Notes: generated by a model not told the origin, from the letters alone. DNA of 27,392 bases from Clostridium sp. CAG:632 (GCA_000431515.1 HF991366.1:16873-44264); one strand, 5' to 3'; shown: positions 7,542 through 15,437, counted from the stretch's first letter. Made by a program: numbers and translations.

Positions 7542-9728
7542 TTACTGGCTAGAACCACCCTCTGTCGATGTAGTTCCCGTTTCTGTGGAACTGCCTTCCG
7601 CAGGTGTCCCTTCCGTAGCAGCAGCTCCTGCCTCTGTAGAACCGTTCTCGGTTGTCTGAACATCATCCACCTGAACCGGTGTACTCTGTTCATCTACCGG
7701 GGCCGAACCATCATCTACACTGGTGCTGCTCTGGAATACATTCATGTATGGAAGAACCTCCATAAAAATATCCCTTGCCAGGATAGAAGATGCACCACTG
7801 TGGGACTGTTCAGCCTCATTTGGTTCATCTACAGTTACATATAATACAATCTGCGGCTTTTCTACCGGTGCAAATCCGATAAAGGAAATCAGGTACTTGT
7901 TATTTCCTCTCGGCTGTTTCTCTGCCGTACCGGTCTTACCGCCGATGCTGTATCCTTCTACCTTTGCCCGTTTACCGGTTCCCGCCTCTACTGTCTGGTA
8001 CATATATTCCTTTAACAGATTTGAGGTCTCTTCTGATACGGTCTTTCTTAAAATCGTAGGCTCATTATTCTCGATCACAGCTCCGTCTTCATTTACAATC
8101 TGCTTCATAATATGCGGTGCGTAATAATCACCGCCATTCACCAGCGAGCAAAATCCGGCTGCCAGCTGTATCATGGACACATTCTGTCCCTGTCCAAAAG
8201 AAGATGTTGCCAATTCCATTGGATTTAAGCCTTCTTCGGAATATACCAATGCTGAAGTATCTGCTTCACCCGGCAGATCCACATAGGTCTTGCTGCCGAA
8301 CCCGAATACCTTCTCATACCGGTAAAACGTAGCAGCGCCCTCCTTCTGCACGATCTGCATCATTGCACTGTTGCAGGACTGCATGATTGCCTGCTCTATC
8401 GTAATCTCGCCATGCCCGCTTCGCAAATGGCAGCCTACCGGCTTCTGTCCTTCAATAACGGTATAATGTCCTGCACAATAGAATGTATCTCCGTCGTGGA
8501 TCACATCTTCTTCCAGACCTGCCGCTACCGTAAATGGCTTAAATGTTGAACCGGGCTCAAACGTATCACTGACAATATAATTTCTCCATACCTTATTTAA
8601 GGCTGCGATTTTCTCGTCATCTGTCATCTGGGCAGCCAGTTCTTCTCCGCTGCCGGCAGAAATCGTTGTCACGATCGGTTCCGGAGCTTCTGTTGTTTCT
8701 GCTCCTTCCTCCGCAGTTGCCGTACTTTCTTCTGTTGCCGGCATTTCTTCCCGTTCAAAAGAATAGGAACCGTCTCCATTCGCAAACTGATAATAGAATG
8801 TACTTTCCTCATACGGCCGGTTGCAATCAAAGGTATAAGAATTCGCCATTGCCAGAATCTCTCCGTTATTCGGATCCATTGCCAGCACCGATACATTCTT
8901 CGCACCGGTCTCCGACATGAACTGTGCAATCTTCTTTTCCACGATCATCTGGATATTCGTATCCAGCGTCGTCACAACCGAATATCCGTTAATCGGCTCT
9001 TTGATCGTTCTCTGCAGCACCTGACCACTGGTCAGATAGCCATACTGTCTGCCTTCTGTACCATTTAATTCTTCATTATAATACTGCTCAATGCCGGAGT
9101 TTCCTACATTACCGCTTGCCGTAAATCCAAGTGCCTGACACGCTACGGTCCCATACGGATAATACCGCTGATACTCGTCCTCCAGCCACACGCCTACCAC
9201 ACCGGAGCCCTCAGCCGTTGTCAGATATTCATTAAACGGCTCTACCGTCTCATAGGATAACTTCTTCGCCATAACCTTATAAAAGGATTCCGAATCCTGC
9301 AGTGCTTCACTGATCTGCTCATCCGTCAATCCAAAATATGTCCGCAGTGCATTTATCGTAATTTCCTTTTTGGTTATTTCCTTCTTCTCATCAGAGCCTT
9401 CTACTGACAGCTTGATCGTCTTGCCACCCTCATCCAGAATAATCTTCGGTTCCACGATCAGATTATATACCTTTTTGCTGGTTGCCAGCTCTGTTCCGTT
9501 CCGGTCCAGAATATCTCCCCGCCGGTAAGGAATACTGAGGCTGTCATATCTTTGCTGGGATAAAATACGTTTTTCATATTCATCTCCCTTTTTTCCCTGA
9601 ATCAAAACAAGCTGGCATAAAATAACAATAAAGCCGGCAAGTACGATACCAAATACGACTGTCAGCTTTAATTTCATTCTATGGAGAAGCTTTTTCTTTA
9701 TCTTTGGCTTTTTTCCCTGTGATGCCAT
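7542..9728 (-). CDS. Class B penicillin-binding protein, FtsI/PBP2B-like
   Basis: Septal peptidoglycan transpeptidase of 728 aa. It has a basic N-terminus, a membrane anchor at about residues 22-44, and a dimerisation domain from RRGDILDRNGTELA. The transpeptidase domain holds STFK (394-397), SCN (451-453) and KTGT (598-601), all canonical. Two parts are unusual: a Glu/Thr/Ala-rich insertion at about residues 326-360 before the catalytic serine, and a C-terminal tail of about 60 residues rich in Ser, Thr, Glu and Gly with no PASTA domain. The tail is probably extracytoplasmic and disordered. The gene sits 16 nt after ftsL with AGGAGA 8 nt before the ATG. It is in tandem with the 587-aa PBP, an arrangement like pbpB-spoVD in Bacillus. 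Confidence 0.93.
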   Translation of the reverse strand: MASQGKKPKIKKKLLHRMKLKLTVVFGIVLAGFIVILCQLVLIQGKKGDEYEKRILSQQRYDSLSIPYRRGDILDRNGTELATSKKVYNLIVEPKIILDEGGKTIKLSVEGSDEKKEITKKEITINALRTYFGLTDEQISEALQDSESFYKVMAKKLSYETVEPFNEYLTTAEGSGVVGVWLEDEYQRYYPYGTVACQALGFTASGNVGNSGIEQYYNEELNGTEGRQYGYLTSGQVLQRTIKEPINGYSVVTTLDTNIQMIVEKKIAQFMSETGAKNVSVLAMDPNNGEILAMANSYTFDCNRPYEESTFYYQFANGDGSYSFEREEMPATEESTATAEEGAETTEAPEPIVTTISAGSGEELAAQMTDDEKIAALNKVWRNYIVSDTFEPGSTFKPFTVAAGLEEDVIHDGDTFYCAGHYTVIEGQKPVGCHLRSGHGEITIEQAIMQSCNSAMMQIVQKEGAATFYRYEKVFGFGSKTYVDLPGEADTSALVYSEEGLNPMELATSSFGQGQNVSMIQLAAGFCSLVNGGDYYAPHIMKQIVNEDGAVIENNEPTILRKTVSEETSNLLKEYMYQTVEAGTGKRAKVEGYSIGGKTGTAEKQPRGNNKYLISFIGFAPVEKPQIVLYVTVDEPNEAEQSHSGASSILARDIFMEVLPYMNVFQSSTSVDDGSAPVDEQSTPVQVDDVQTTENGSTEAGAAATEGTPAEGSSTETGTTSTEGGSSQ

Positions 9729-9744
9729 AATCTCATCTCCTGTT

Positions 9745-10245
9745 TTATTTTACCTCCGGAACATCCTGATACTGTCTTACATAATCAGCTTCTGTCTGAT
9801 CGTAATAAACAACCTGTCCATCTGTCGGATATACCATTCCCAGCTGATTCATTGCAACATCCCGGATCTGTTCCAGATTTACACTGCTATTGATCCTTGC
9901 TTCATATGCATTGTTGTCATCGGTCAATGTCTCGATTTCCGCCTGCAGCTTTGTAATCGTATTTCCCTGATTGGTAACCTTAGCCTGCATAGATAACATC
10001 ATGACACATGCAGCTAATGTGATCAATACCGAAAGTCCTAAAAATACTGCAAATCCGGGATTCATGGCCAACGCCATACCTTGGTTTGGTTTTACTCTAC
10101 GTACCTTCGCATAGGACGGCAGCTCCTGTTGCCGTGTTTCCCGCTGCGGTGCCTCTACAACCCTCTTCCGTACTGTATTTCCTTCTGTATAATACTCATA
10201 ATAGCTTCTCTGATTCTCTCTCATATACTTTTCCAACCTTCTCAC
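9745..10245 (-). CDS. ftsL: Septum formation initiator FtsL
   Basis: Small bitopic divisome protein that links with DivIB and DivIC and activates the septal synthase. Of its 166 residues, about 60 form a charged cytoplasmic N-terminus, residues about 64-85 are a membrane segment (FAVFLGLSVLITLAACVMML), and about 87-118 form a coiled coil (ITKLQAEIETLTDDNNAYEARI). The family-typical ending NLEQIRDVAMNQLGMVYP follows. The longest reading starts at GTG 10245 and overlaps the rsmH stop by 4 bp (GTGA), a translational-coupling arrangement. An ATG at codon 8 (10224) is an alternative. Sequence identity in this family is low, so the call rests on position between rsmH and the PBP gene and on topology. 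Confidence 0.87.
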   Translation of the reverse strand: MRRLEKYMRENQRSYYEYYTEGNTVRKRVVEAPQRETRQQELPSYAKVRRVKPNQGMALAMNPGFAVFLGLSVLITLAACVMMLSMQAKVTNQGNTITKLQAEIETLTDDNNAYEARINSSVNLEQIRDVAMNQLGMVYPTDGQVVYYDQTEADYVRQYQDVPEVK

Positions 10246-11183
10246 TCTTTTATTTTTTCAAATACCCGAAGTTTCGAACTTTTCGAGCGTGGATTTTCTT
10301 CTAATTCCTGATCGCCGGGAACAACCGGTTTCCTTGTGATCATGCTTCCCTTTGATTTCTTGCCACATGTACATACCGGAAAGTTCGGTGGGCAGGTACA
10401 TGGGTTTTCATTCCGTTTAAATATTGTTTTTACCATTCTGTCCTCTAAAGAATGAAATGTGATCACACAAAGCCTTCCGCCCGGAAGCAGCAGGTCGATC
10501 ATATCATCCAGAGAGTTGTTCAGTACCTCAAGCTCATGATTTAACTCGATTCGAATCGCCTGATAGGTACGTTTCGATGGATGTCCGCCGGTAGCTCTAA
10601 CCTTTGCCGGTATGGCCGCTTTTATAATGTCATTCAGTTCCTCCGTGGTCTCAATCGGCTTCTCCTGTCTCCTTGCCACGATATGTCTGGCAATGTTTTT
10701 GGCGAATTTCTCTTCACCATAATCTCGAATGATCCTGTATAAATCCAGCTCACTATATCCGTTTACGATATCCCTTGCAGTCTTACTCTGTCGCCGGTCC
10801 ATACGCATATCCAGTGGTGCGCATTCCCGATATGTAAACCCCCGTTCCGGATCATCCAGCTGATAGGACGAAACACCCAGATCCAACAAGATTCCATTGA
10901 CCCCCTGAATCCCGATTTCTTCCAGCCTCGTTTTCATGTTGCAATAGTTATCGCGAATGATCGTAACCTTTTCCTTATACGGTTCCAGTCTTTTCGTTGC
11001 CGCCCGGATCGCATCCTCATCCTGATCAATCCCAATCAATCTTCCGGAGTCCGATAACCGCTTACAAATCTCACTGGAATGTCCCGCACCGCCAAGCGTA
11101 CCGTCTACATAGATTCCATCTGGTCGTATATTCAAATATTCAATGGTCTCCTCCAACAATACGGAGCGATGTGCAAATTCCAT
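10242..11183 (-). CDS. rsmH: 16S rRNA (cytosine(1402)-N(4))-methyltransferase
   Basis: SAM-dependent methyltransferase (MraW/RsmH) that modifies C1402 of 16S rRNA in the decoding centre. The 313-aa protein has HRSVLLEETIEYL at the start, the SAM-binding motif DGTLGGAGHS near residue 27, LDLGVSSYQLDDPERGF, and ITFHSLEDRMVK near the end. It finishes with a Cys-rich stretch CTCPPNFPVCTCG and the KSSKLRVFEK terminus seen in Firmicutes homologues. AGGAGG at 11189-11194 overlaps the mraZ stop codon and lies 5 nt before the ATG, so translation is probably coupled to mraZ. Its place between mraZ and ftsL is the standard dcw order. Confidence 0.97.
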   Translation of the reverse strand: MEFAHRSVLLEETIEYLNIRPDGIYVDGTLGGAGHSSEICKRLSDSGRLIGIDQDEDAIRAATKRLEPYKEKVTIIRDNYCNMKTRLEEIGIQGVNGILLDLGVSSYQLDDPERGFTYRECAPLDMRMDRRQSKTARDIVNGYSELDLYRIIRDYGEEKFAKNIARHIVARRQEKPIETTEELNDIIKAAIPAKVRATGGHPSKRTYQAIRIELNHELEVLNNSLDDMIDLLLPGGRLCVITFHSLEDRMVKTIFKRNENPCTCPPNFPVCTCGKKSKGSMITRKPVVPGDQELEENPRSKSSKLRVFEKIKE

Positions 11184-11192
11184 GCTGTCCTC

Positions 11193-11639
11193 CTAGAATA
11201 CAATTCCAAGCTCTTCCAAATCTTCTACAATATCATCCATATTTTCAGCAATCTGTTCGCTTCTCTGATTCCAGGTCTCAAGATCCCAGATCTCAATCCG
11301 TTCCAGATTACCGACTACTGCCACTTCTTTTGTCAGGTGGGCAAATGCTCTTAAGTTCTGTGGTATCAGGATTCTTCCCTGTCCGTCCAGCTCACACTCG
11401 ATGGCACTGGAGATGAAGAAGCTTTTTACTTCTCGTGCTTTCTTGTTCTGCATCGGAAGAGTCCGGATCTTGTCCTCAAATGTCTCCCACTCTGCCTCCG
11501 GATATCCGTACAGACATCCATCCAGCCCTTTGGTGATAACAAATGACTCGCCAAGTTTATCCCGGAGCTTATTCGGAACGATCATTCTGCCTTTGGCGTC
11601 AATACTATGATTAAATTGTCCTTTTAATCCGCCAGACAT
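11193..11639 (-). CDS. mraZ: Transcriptional regulator MraZ
   Basis: Ring-forming DNA-binding protein with two SpoVT/AbrB-like halves; it regulates its own dcw operon in studied bacteria. The halves are visible as SIDAKGRMIVPNKLRD and ELDGQGRILIPQNLRAFA. A longer reading from a GTG at 11696 would add 19 residues that match nothing in the family and would run through the repeat array upstream, so I set the start at ATG 11639. That start is preceded by GGAGGAAAGGA, gives 148 aa, and begins MSGGLKGQFNHSIDAKGR, close to the usual MraZ beginning. It is the first gene of the dcw cluster. Confidence 0.93.
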   Translation of the reverse strand: MSGGLKGQFNHSIDAKGRMIVPNKLRDKLGESFVITKGLDGCLYGYPEAEWETFEDKIRTLPMQNKKAREVKSFFISSAIECELDGQGRILIPQNLRAFAHLTKEVAVVGNLERIEIWDLETWNQRSEQIAENMDDIVEDLEELGIVF

Positions 11640-11650
11640 AGGTTCCTTTC

Positions 11651-11706
11651 CTCCATTTTGGGTTTTATCCCTCCACTCACCGCTACTTTCTTCCACTTTT
11701 CACCAC
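11651..11706 (-). repeat. MraZ-box array (GTGG repeats, 10-bp period)
   Basis: Read on the minus strand, four consecutive 10-mers start at 11706, 11696, 11686 and 11676: GTGGTGAAAA, GTGGAAGAAA, GTAGCGGTGA and GTGGAGGGAT. Three begin with GTGG and the third with the near match GTAG. An ATGGAG at 11656 keeps the same phase. In studied species MraZ binds direct repeats spaced one helical turn apart in the mraZ leader, which fits both place and period. Binding itself is inferred. Confidence 0.75.
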
Positions 11707-11717
11707 AACATAATCAT

Positions 11718-11746
11718 ATTTTATCTGATTTATAAGTAAATTTCAA
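11718..11746 (-). promoter_or_regulatory. Main dcw promoter (PmraZ)
   Basis: TTGAAA (11746-11741), a 17-nt spacer and TAAAAT (11723-11718) on the minus strand. Transcription should start near 11711, just before the GTGG array, so MraZ bound there would sit in the initially transcribed region. Confidence 0.78.
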
Positions 11747-11822
11747 GTAATACCACCCGCATTTTTGGAATTTCTTCGTGTTAAACTGCACAAATTTTTT
11801 GTCGTTTTTTTGTATATTTAAA

Positions 11823-11860
11823 CTAAAAAAAGAACCGATTCTTATCAGTTCTTTTTTTAG
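11823..11860 (-). terminator. Symmetrical rho-independent terminator after lgt
   Basis: CTAAAAAAAGAAC (11823-11835) pairs perfectly with GTTCTTTTTTTAG (11848-11860). After one C-A mismatch, GAT/ATC extends the inner stem around a TCTT loop. It lies 28 nt after the lgt stop on the minus strand and gives a U-tract in either direction, isolating ychF-lgt from the dcw promoter. Confidence 0.85.
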
Positions 11861-11887
11861 CGTACTATATTTTGTTGTTAGTATATA

Positions 11888-12841
11888 CTAATTGTCTATA
11901 TTCTGTGTTTGGCTACCCGTCTGTCCTTCATTCCCCACTTTGGCACTCACAGACTTTCCCGCACGTATCTTATTAACAATGAAAAATACAAGTCCTCCCA
12001 CCACCAGGCAGGCTGCCAGAAGCTGCGATACCCGGAGTGGTGTATTGCCAATCGTCAGTGGATCTGTCCGCATGCCCTCGATCCAGAACCGGCCAAGTCC
12101 ATAGCCTGCTACATAAAGAGACATCAGCTCACCTTTAAAGCTTGTCCGCTTTCTCCAGATCAACAGAAAGATGAACAATGCCAGACTCCACAGACTCTCA
12201 TACAGAAATGTCGGATGCACCCAGATGCATCCATCCACAATATGATTCTGCATCTCATCCGTAATGATCCCGGCGCTGCATAATGATGTCCATGTGCCAT
12301 TCTGTGTATAGTAGTCGGTTGGGATTGCCATTGCTAACAGGCTGTCCGTATAGGTTCCGAACGCTTCACGGTTGAAGAAATTTCCCCATCTTCCAAGCAT
12401 CTGTGCAAACGGCACGCCCAGTACGATTGTATCCAGCATAGTCAGAAATGATACCTTCCGTTTCTTTGCCAACAGATAGCATACCAGCACACCGCCGATC
12501 AATCCGCCGTAAATAGCCAGACCTCCCTGCCGGATATTAATAATCTTCAGAAGTGTCTCTCCTACTCCGGCTCCCGGTACAAAGTAATAATCCCAGCTGA
12601 AGATTACGTAATAAAGTCTCGCACATACGATGGATGGTATGATTCCGTATAACAGATAATCCAGATAAAGCTCCGGATTCTGTCCGGTCCTTTTCGCCTC
12701 CTTTGATATAATTGCCAGTGCAATCAGAAATCCCAACGCAATTATCAGTCCGTAGAGTCTGACCTGGATTCCAAAAATCTGAAAACTATCCGGCACATAC
12801 TTTAGATGAATTCCAATGTTTGGAAAACTAATCTGATACAT
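11888..12841 (-). CDS. lgt: Prolipoprotein diacylglyceryl transferase
   Basis: Membrane enzyme that transfers diacylglycerol from phosphatidylglycerol to the lipobox cysteine of prolipoproteins. The 317-aa sequence has about seven membrane segments and the Lgt signature as GRWGNFFNREAFG near residues 150-162, with the key Arg present. The loop that reads GG..FHGG in E. coli, containing essential His103, is GGLAIYGG here, so Tyr takes the His place; I believe Tyr occurs in other Clostridia but cannot check. The C-terminal tail is polar (SQTQNIDN). The start has GGGAGG 5 nt before the ATG. It follows ychF by 50 bp without a visible terminator, so the two may be one transcript. Confidence 0.94.
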   Translation of the reverse strand: MYQISFPNIGIHLKYVPDSFQIFGIQVRLYGLIIALGFLIALAIISKEAKRTGQNPELYLDYLLYGIIPSIVCARLYYVIFSWDYYFVPGAGVGETLLKIINIRQGGLAIYGGLIGGVLVCYLLAKKRKVSFLTMLDTIVLGVPFAQMLGRWGNFFNREAFGTYTDSLLAMAIPTDYYTQNGTWTSLCSAGIITDEMQNHIVDGCIWVHPTFLYESLWSLALFIFLLIWRKRTSFKGELMSLYVAGYGLGRFWIEGMRTDPLTIGNTPLRVSQLLAACLVVGGLVFFIVNKIRAGKSVSAKVGNEGQTGSQTQNIDN

Positions 12842-12891
12842 AGTTACCTCCCGGCATATTCCGCCTGTATAAATGTTTCTTGTTTTACTTT

Positions 12892-13989
12892 TTATACATT
12901 AAACTTGAACAGGATCACATCGCCGTCCTGTACTACATATTCTTTACCCTCTGAGCGAAGCAGACCCTTCTCCTTTGCTGCATTCAGACTGCCAAGCTCG
13001 ATCAGATCTTCATATCTTACGATCTCAGCGCGAATAAAACCGCGTTCGAAATCCGAATGGATCTTACCGGCTGCCTGCGGTGCCTTAGTTCCTTTTTTAA
13101 TCGTCCAGGCTCTGGTCTCTGTCTCACCGGCTGTCAAATAACTGATCAGTCCGAGCAGGGAATAGCTTGCCCGGATCAGCTTATCCAGACCGGATTCCTT
13201 GACACCCAGATCTTCCAGAAACATCTGACGTTCCTCCTCATCCAGCTCCGAAATCTCTGCCTCAATCTCTGCACAGACTACGAATACTCCGCAATCAGAC
13301 TCTGCCGCGTATTTCCGGACCGCTTCTACATATGGATTATTTGCTCCGTCATCTGCCAGATCATCCTCGGATACATTTGCCGCAAAGATCACCGGCTTAT
13401 AAGTCAGAAGATTGTACTCCTGCAACCATGCCAACTCATCCTCATCCGTGGTCTCAAATGTCTTAGCCAGCTTCCCTGCCTCCAGATGCTCCTTGATCCG
13501 CTCCTGCAGCTTCAGTTCCTTTGCCAATGCCTTGTCATTCTTGGCACCTCTGGCAGTCTTTGCGATTCTCCGTTCCAGCACCTCAATATCCGAGAAAATC
13601 AGCTCAAAGTTAATGGTCTCAATATCCCGTAACGGATCTACACTGCCATCTACATGAATCACATTGGTATCATCGAAGCAGCGTACTACATGTACGATCG
13701 CATCGACTTCCCGAATATTGGCCAGGAACTGGTTACCCAATCCTTCGCCCTTGGACGCACCCTTTACCAGACCTGCAATGTCTACGAATTCGATCACTGC
13801 CGGTGTAGTTTTCGCAGAATTATACATCTGTGTCAGCTTCGTCAGCCGTTCATCCGGAACTGCTACGATTCCTACGTTTGGATCGATCGTACAGAACGGA
13901 TAGTTCGCACTCTCTGCTCCCGCTTTTGTCAATGAATTGAACAAGGTACTCTTTCCGACATTCGGAAGGCCTACGATTCCAAGCTTCAT
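12892..13989 (-). CDS. ychF: Redox-regulated ATPase YchF (OLA1 family)
   Basis: Universally conserved TRAFAC-class P-loop NTPase that associates with ribosomes and prefers ATP over GTP. Over 365 aa it shows the P-loop GLPNVGKST (residues 6-14), CTIDPNVGIV, DIAGLVKGASKGEGLGNQFL and NVSEDD. The last is the family's NxxE form in place of the GTPase NKxD, the known basis for ATP preference. A helical segment follows, then a C-terminal TGS-like domain ending KEYVVQDGDVILFKFNV. The ribosome binding site is weak (AGG). An extended -10 promoter lies about 80 nt upstream. Confidence 0.97.
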   Translation of the reverse strand: MKLGIVGLPNVGKSTLFNSLTKAGAESANYPFCTIDPNVGIVAVPDERLTKLTQMYNSAKTTPAVIEFVDIAGLVKGASKGEGLGNQFLANIREVDAIVHVVRCFDDTNVIHVDGSVDPLRDIETINFELIFSDIEVLERRIAKTARGAKNDKALAKELKLQERIKEHLEAGKLAKTFETTDEDELAWLQEYNLLTYKPVIFAANVSEDDLADDGANNPYVEAVRKYAAESDCGVFVVCAEIEAEISELDEEERQMFLEDLGVKESGLDKLIRASYSLLGLISYLTAGETETRAWTIKKGTKAPQAAGKIHSDFERGFIRAEIVRYEDLIELGSLNAAKEKGLLRSEGKEYVVQDGDVILFKFNV

Positions 13990-14074
13990 ATCTTAATATA
14001 CCTATTCGAAAATCCTTTGTCTTTAAGGTTTTTCGCCTTTCTATGTTATTTTACTATACAACTTTAAGGCTTTT

Positions 14075-14083
14075 ATTATATCA
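14075..14083 (-). promoter_or_regulatory. Extended -10 promoter for ychF
   Basis: Minus-strand TGATATAAT (14083-14075) contains a perfect TATAAT with the TGn extension. The -35 position holds only a poor TTTCAA, as is usual for extended -10 promoters. It precedes the ychF start by about 85 nt, after the terminator of the preceding unit. Confidence 0.6.
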
Positions 14084-14143
14084 TAACTCCTACCTTTTTG
14101 AAACCATCAAAATTTTATAATTCTTACATAGACGATCATAATA

Positions 14144-14190
14144 ATAAAAAGAAATAGCATCCCACCCGTCCAAAAGTAGATGCTATTTCA
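14144..14190 (-). terminator. Rho-independent terminator after the 14.4-kb small gene
   Basis: GAAATAGCATC (14151-14161) pairs with GATGCTATTTC (14179-14189), an 11-bp perfect stem. On the minus strand it is followed by TTTTTATTATTAT. It lies 28 nt after the stop codon at 14218-14220, which supports that reading frame as part of a transcribed unit. Confidence 0.82.
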
Positions 14191-14217
14191 TATTTAGTAT
14201 TCCGAAAGAGCTTACCG

Positions 14218-14442
14218 CTAATCTTCCACAAACTTATAAACTCTGCCATCCTTTGTAACAACCTGTTCTCCGTGTACATGCATAATATCATCTGCCATAT
14301 CATTTAATACATCACACGGAGTGAACTCTGTATCCGTATCGATCTTAAGCACATAATATCCTGTAGTCGTATGTACGATTATTCTGTGTGCACCGGCTGT
14401 CCACCATCCAACGAATCCTACAGATCCATATAGATAACAACT
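14218..14442 (-). pseudogene. Probable C-terminal part of a frameshifted small gene
   Basis: An open frame of 74 codons with no ATG, GTG or TTG in its first 30 codons. It continues directly from the preceding small gene in the -1 frame; the two frames overlap only at 14418-14442. The translation reads YGSVGFVGWWTAGAHRI, later TGYYVLKIDTDTEFTPCDVL, and ends EQVVTKDGRVYKFVED, which looks like real protein. The stop is followed at the usual distance by a strong terminator. Either one indel has split a gene of about 135 codons, the ribosome shifts frame, or translation restarts at GTG 14352 (AGGA 6 nt upstream), giving 44 residues. I do not recognise the family. Confidence 0.45.
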
Positions 14443-14618
14443 TCATTCCCATCTTTTTCTATCAGTCCCTTTTGAACATAACTACGGAAATTCCGGATCG
14501 GATCCTCCCCATTACTCTTAAATCCCATCCAATCTTCTTCCCCGGTTATCTGTCGCAGTGCCTGACTGATCGCCGGATATGTAAACCGGCACTTAAGTCT
14601 CATAACTTCCCTCAGCAT
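14418..14618 (-). CDS. Small protein of unknown function (N-terminal part of split gene)
   Basis: A 66-residue frame starting MLREVMRLKCRFTYPAISQ and ending EKDGNEVVIYMDL. GGGAGG 4 nt before ATG 14618 supports translation; an upstream in-frame TTG at 14630 would run through that site, and ATG 14603 with GAGGG is a second possibility. The run RNFRSYVQKGLIEKDGNEVVIY resembles the end of a winged-helix or similar small helical domain, but this is only an impression. It starts 22 nt after yebC stops and has no promoter of its own, so it is probably co-transcribed with yebC. The frame after its stop appears to hold the rest of the protein. No function can be assigned. Confidence 0.55.
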   Translation of the reverse strand: MLREVMRLKCRFTYPAISQALRQITGEEDWMGFKSNGEDPIRNFRSYVQKGLIEKDGNEVVIYMDL

Positions 14619-14640
14619 ACATCCTCCCAAATATGTCTAC

Positions 14641-15369
14641 TTACTCGTCCCAGTTATGATATACAGCCTGAACATCATCATCCTCATCTAACAGATCCAG
14701 AATACGGTTCATCTTCTTTATATCTTCTTCACTGCTTAATTCTACCCATGTCTGTGGAATCATTGTTACTTCTGCGGATGCCATAGGAATGTTTTCCTTC
14801 TCTAATGCTTCACGGACTGCACTGAAATCTTCCGGTGAAGTGATCACCTCGTAGCTGTCATCCTCATCCGAGAAATCTTCTGCGCCTGCATCCAGCGCCA
14901 GCATCATCAGGTCATCTGCGTCCATCTCACACTCTTCTTTATCAATAATGATCTGTCCCTTTTGATCAAACATGAAAGATACACAACCGGTTGTTCCTAC
15001 ATTACCGCCACCCTTTGTGAATGCGTTTCTTACATTGGAAGCAGTACGGTTCTTGTTATCAGTTAATGTATCTACGATAATTGCCGTTCCGTTCGGTCCA
15101 TAGCCTTCATATGTGATGGATGTATAGTTAACCGCTTCTGCATTGCCGGCTGCCTTCTTAATACCACGTTCAATGGTATCGTTTGGTACATTATTTGCCT
15201 TTGCCTTTGCAATCACATCACGAAGCTTAGAGTTGTTATCCGGATTCGGACCACCTTCTTTTACCGCAACTGCGATTTCTTTTCCGATGATAGTAAAAAT
15301 CTTACCCTTTGCAGCGTCGTTCTTTTCTTTCTTATGCTTAATGTTTGCAAATTTTGAATGTCCTGACAT
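14641..15369 (-). CDS. yebC: YebC/PmpR family protein
   Basis: Member of the YebC family, described both as DNA-binding regulators and, more recently, as factors helping ribosomes through proline-rich stretches; which applies here is not visible. The 242-aa sequence has the family's N-terminus MSGHSKFANIKHKKEKNDAA, KLRDVIAKAKANNVPNDTIERGI and the Y.GYGPNG motif, followed by an acidic second domain with MFDQKGQI and DAGAEDF, and an Asp-rich end. Length is normal for the family. GGAG precedes the ATG. It has its own promoter and probably carries the small unknown gene downstream. Confidence 0.96.
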   Translation of the reverse strand: MSGHSKFANIKHKKEKNDAAKGKIFTIIGKEIAVAVKEGGPNPDNNSKLRDVIAKAKANNVPNDTIERGIKKAAGNAEAVNYTSITYEGYGPNGTAIIVDTLTDNKNRTASNVRNAFTKGGGNVGTTGCVSFMFDQKGQIIIDKEECEMDADDLMMLALDAGAEDFSDEDDSYEVITSPEDFSAVREALEKENIPMASAEVTMIPQTWVELSSEEDIKKMNRILDLLDEDDDVQAVYHNWDE

Positions 15370-15437
15370 TGTTTTCTCCTTCTATTTCTCTCATTCTTTT
15401 TCAACTATGGGTCTTTCAAAGTCCCTAAACCTTCAAT

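Noticed and set aside
11640..11696. 19-residue N-terminal extension of MraZ from GTG 11696
   Set aside because: It would translate the MraZ-box array, has no family counterpart, and ATG 11639 has a proper ribosome binding site.
13057..13632. 191-codon plus-strand frame opposite ychF
   Set aside because: Antisense to a universally conserved gene; the Leu/Cys/Gln-rich translation is a typical artefact and no promoter precedes it.
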